Assembly (NCBI GenBank): GCA_014860725.1 | Contig: JACZJD010000023.1 | Coordinates: 1 to 7,878, forward strand | Origin: Aquamicrobium sp. | Lineage (GTDB): Bacteria > Pseudomonadota > Alphaproteobacteria > Rhizobiales > Rhizobiaceae | Length of the DNA: 7,878 bases | Reading direction: 5' to 3' | In this document: positions 6,178 through 7,878 of the stretch, piece by piece | Position numbering within the stretch: the stretch's first letter is position 1 | Layout: the number at the start of each line of letters is the position of its first letter | Notes under the pieces: model-generated | Seen by the model: only the letters and a program-made list of their open reading frames with translations | What the model was told of the DNA's origin: nothing | Database searches by the model: none | Program-made: the position numbers and the translations under genes

Positions 6178-7878
6178 TCAGAAAGCGGCGTAGGCTGCCA
6201 GAACCGCTTCGAGCTGGGCGTTGTTGAAGGCCTGCACCTGCTGCGTGGTGAATGCCTGCACCTGATCGCTGTCCAGCGCGCCGATGTGATCGGTGGACAG
6301 ACCCGACAGCGCCTTGACGTTGATGGCCGCGATCTCGTCGGCGCTGAACGTCGCGATCTCGTCGGACGCCATCACCCCGATCGCCGCCGCACTCAGCGCC
6401 GCGATCTGTGTGGCGGTCAGCGCCTCGACCTGATCCGAGTCGAGCGCCTCGACCTGGGAGCTGCTGAGCGCAGCGATCTGCTTGACGCCCAGCGCCGCGA
6501 CCTGATCCGTCGTCAGCGCGCCGATCTGACCGGTGGTCAGGACGGCAAGCTGCTTGGTGGTCAGGGCCACGATCTGGTCGGTGCCGAACGCCGCGATCTG
6601 GTCGGTGCCCAGGGCCTCGACCTGCGTCGAGGTCAAAGCCGCGACCTGCTTGGCGTCGAGCGCGCCGAGCTGGTCGGAGGAGAGCGCCGCGATGAAGTCG
6701 GTCGAGAGAGCCGACAGCACCTTGGCGCTGATCGCCGCGACCTCGTCGGTGCTGAAGGTCGCGACCTCGTCCGACGTCATGGTCGAGAGCGCCGTGCCAT
6801 TGAGCGCCGCGATCTGCGTGGCGGTCAGCGCCGCGACCTGATCCGAGTCGAGCGCTTCGACCTGATCGCTGGTGAGCGCAGCGACCTGCTTCACGCCCAG
6901 CGCCGCGACCTGGTCCGTCGTCAGCGCGCCGATCTGCTCGGTCGAGAGCGCCGCCAGCTGCTTGGCCGTCAGGACGACGATCTGGTCGGTGCCCAGTGCT
7001 GCGATCTGGTCGGTGCTCAGGGCCTCGACCTGCGCCGAGGTCAGAGCCGCGAGCTGCTTGGCGTCGAGCGCACCGAGCTGGTCGGAGGACAGCGCCGCGA
7101 TGAAGTCGGTCGTCAGGGTCGACACGACCTTGGCGGTGATGGCCGCGACCTCATCGGTGCTGAAGGTGGCGATCTCGTCCGACGTCATGGTCGAGAGCGC
7201 CGCGCCGCTCAGCGCTGCGATCTGCGTGGCGGTCAGCGCCTCGGCCTGCTCCGAGCTCAGGGCCTCGACCTGATCGCTGGTGAGCGCCGCGATCTGCTTG
7301 GCGCCGAAGGCCGCGATCTGGTCCGTCGTCAGCGCGCCGATCTGGTCGGTGCTGAGGACGGCAAGCTGCTTGGCGCTCAGCGCCGCGATCTGGTCGGTGC
7401 CGAGCGCTGCGACCTGCTCCGTCGTCAGGGCCGACATCTGATCGCTGGTGAGGGCCGCGAGCTGCTTGGCGCCCAGAGCGCCGAGCTGGTCGGTCGACAG
7501 CGCCGCGATGAAGTCGGTCGAAAGCGCCGACACCACCTTGGCGGTGATGGCCGCGACCTCGTCGGTGCTGAAGGTCGCGACCTCTTCCGACGTCATGGTC
7601 GAGAGCGCCGCGCCGCTCAGGGCCGCGATCTGCATGGCCGACAGGGCCTGGGCCTGATCCGAGCTCAGGGCCTCGACCTGATCGCTGGTGAGCGCGGCGA
7701 TCTGCTTGGTGCTCAGCGATGCGACCTGATCCGTCGTCAGCGCGCCGATCTGGTCGGAGCTGAGGACGGCGAGCTGCTTGGCGCTCAGCGCCGCGATCTG
7801 GGTGGTGTCCAGCGCGCCGACCTGGTCCGAGCTCAGGGCGCCGACCTGATCGGTGGTGAGCGCGGCGACCTGCTTGGC
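6178..7878 (-). CDS. Giant Ser/Thr- and Ala-rich octad-repeat protein, N-terminus beyond the window
   Basis: I do not recognise a named family. The minus-strand frame is open from base 7878 to the TGA at 6178-6180, giving 566 visible residues. The Met at 7635 is an internal residue of an octad (ALSAMQI), not a start. The whole visible part is about 70 consecutive octads of consensus x-A-L-[S/T/G/D]-[S/T]-D-Q-[I/V/L], followed by an unrepeated tail EAVLAAYAAF. Arg, Pro, Cys and Trp are absent throughout; Lys occurs only at octad position 6 of certain octads; Asp and Glu are frequent, so the protein is acidic. S/T-x-D-Q before a hydrophobic residue resembles a helix N-cap, so each octad may form one short helical turn of a solenoid; this is inference. 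From memory, octads of this style occur in large surface or secreted proteobacterial proteins annotated as adhesins. Secretion signals cannot be judged because the N-terminus is missing. The next gene on the strand is a GT41 glycosyltransferase, which makes this protein a possible acceptor. Confidence 0.85.
   Translation of the reverse strand, partial: AKQVAALTTDQVGALSSDQVGALDTTQIAALSAKQLAVLSSDQIGALTTDQVASLSTKQIAALTSDQVEALSSDQAQALSAMQIAALSGAALSTMTSEEVATFSTDEVAAITAKVVSALSTDFIAALSTDQLGALGAKQLAALTSDQMSALTTEQVAALGTDQIAALSAKQLAVLSTDQIGALTTDQIAAFGAKQIAALTSDQVEALSSEQAEALTATQIAALSGAALSTMTSDEIATFSTDEVAAITAKVVSTLTTDFIAALSSDQLGALDAKQLAALTSAQVEALSTDQIAALGTDQIVVLTAKQLAALSTEQIGALTTDQVAALGVKQVAALTSDQVEALDSDQVAALTATQIAALNGTALSTMTSDEVATFSTDEVAAISAKVLSALSTDFIAALSSDQLGALDAKQVAALTSTQVEALGTDQIAAFGTDQIVALTTKQLAVLTTGQIGALTTDQVAALGVKQIAALSSSQVEALDSDQVEALTATQIAALSAAAIGVMASDEIATFSADEIAAINVKALSGLSTDHIGALDSDQVQAFTTQQVQAFNNAQLEAVLAAYAAF
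6181..6402 (-). repeat. Diverged terminal partial super-repeat copy and C-terminal cap
   Basis: It runs AALSAAAI GVMASDEI ATFSADEI AAINVKAL through octad 8 (QAFNNAQL), then the non-repeat tail EAVLAAYAAF. It still aligns to octads 1-8 of the super-repeat but is clearly more diverged: the Lys of octad 7 is lost, and Phe and Gln replace the usual Leu and Asp. This is typical of an end cap under different constraint from the interior repeats. Confidence 0.8.
6403..6810 (-). repeat. Full super-repeat copy 3 (17 octads)
   Basis: It begins with AALNGTAL STMTSDEV ATFSTDEV and ends with EALTATQI. Octad 1 holds the only Asn-x-Thr sequon (NGT) visible in the protein. Lys is present in octads 4, 7, 11 and 14. 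Confidence 0.9.
6811..7218 (-). repeat. Full super-repeat copy 2 (17 octads)
   Basis: It begins with AALSGAAL STMTSDEI ATFSTDEV and ends with AALTATQI. By hand count it differs from the following copy at about 20 of 136 residues. Lys is present in octads 4, 7, 11 and 14. Confidence 0.9.
7219..7626 (-). repeat. Full super-repeat copy 1 (17 octads)
   Basis: It begins with AALSGAAL STMTSEEV ATFSTDEV and ends with EALTATQI. By hand count it differs from the next copy at about 25 of 136 residues. Lys is present in octads 4, 7, 11 and 14. Confidence 0.9.

Larger units (their letters stand above)
6211..7878 (-). repeat. Tandem array of 24-bp octad units in a 408-bp super-repeat
   Basis: The basic unit is 24 bp (8 codons). 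A higher-order period of 17 units (408 bp, 136 residues) is exact. The landmark GACGTCAT ends at 6780 and 7188, its 3' part CGTCAT ends at 7596, and a diverged version ends at 6372; all are 408 bases apart. In transcription order there is one copy cut by the window edge (octads 7-17, 7878-7627), three full copies, and one diverged terminal copy (octads 1-8, 6402-6211). No indel between copies is seen. Confidence 0.95.

Noticed and set aside
7633..7635. ATG at 7635 as the start of the repeat protein
   Set aside because: The same frame continues without a stop to base 7878 with perfect octad register, and this Met is an octad residue with no suitable Shine-Dalgarno, so the gene is cut by the window edge.
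6533..7657. Plus-strand open frames across the repeat region that also look repetitive (Ser/Ala/Val-rich)
   Set aside because: A tandem repeat gives periodic translations in every frame. The minus frame is the longest and fully open, ends in a distinct tail and is followed by a terminator-like hairpin; the plus frames are interrupted.
6178..7878. CRISPR array or noncoding satellite as an explanation of the repeats
   Set aside because: Units are contiguous 24-bp codon-phased repeats with no spacers, substitutions are mostly conservative at protein level and no frameshift occurs, so this is coding repeat DNA.
6178..7878. RTX (GGxGxDxxx) or pentapeptide (A[D/N]LxX) repeat protein
   Set aside because: The period is 8, not 9 or 5, and the glycine-rich nonapeptide and pentapeptide signatures are absent.

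Overview
The window looks like chromosome of a high-GC alphaproteobacterium, probably of the Rhizobiales/Hyphomicrobiales. This is inferred from the strong G/C third-position bias, the style of the ABC transporter operon and the SPINDLY-type glycosyltransferase; no rRNA or other taxonomic marker is present. It is tightly packed, with no gene-free stretch over about 175 bases.

Left part (1-2705, plus strand): the 3' end of an ABC uptake operon. It has the ATPase (its N-terminal part lies before the window), a periplasmic solute-binding protein with a clear signal peptide, and one inner-membrane permease. Gaps are short (25 and 61 bases) and each of the last two genes has its own Shine-Dalgarno. 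An 11-bp perfect hairpin without a T-tract sits between the binding-protein and permease genes. The family is the iron/polyamine/phosphonate-like group; the substrate cannot be read from sequence. The usual second permease is not downstream, so it should lie upstream or be absent.

Right part (2731-7878, minus strand, convergent with the first): three genes in the transcription order repeat protein, then GT41/SPINDLY (OGT-like) glycosyltransferase, then UDP-galactopyranose mutase (glf). The repeat protein enters from beyond base 7878 and shows 566 residues made almost entirely of octads of the type xAL[ST][ST]DQ[IV]. The octads are organised into a 17-octad (136-residue, 408-bp) super-repeat that is itself 7+7+3 octads. 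No Arg, Pro, Cys or Trp occurs in the visible part, and Lys recurs only at fixed octads. A terminator-like hairpin follows its stop codon, so the glycosyltransferase and glf may be a separate transcript.

The most interesting idea is functional. A cytosolic TPR-GT41 enzyme lies directly beside a large, regular, Ser/Thr-rich protein and next to a sugar-nucleotide enzyme. This is reminiscent of adhesin-GT41 pairs such as HMW1A/HMW1C. The repeat protein may be the dedicated acceptor of the glycosyltransferase; this is inference from adjacency and composition only.
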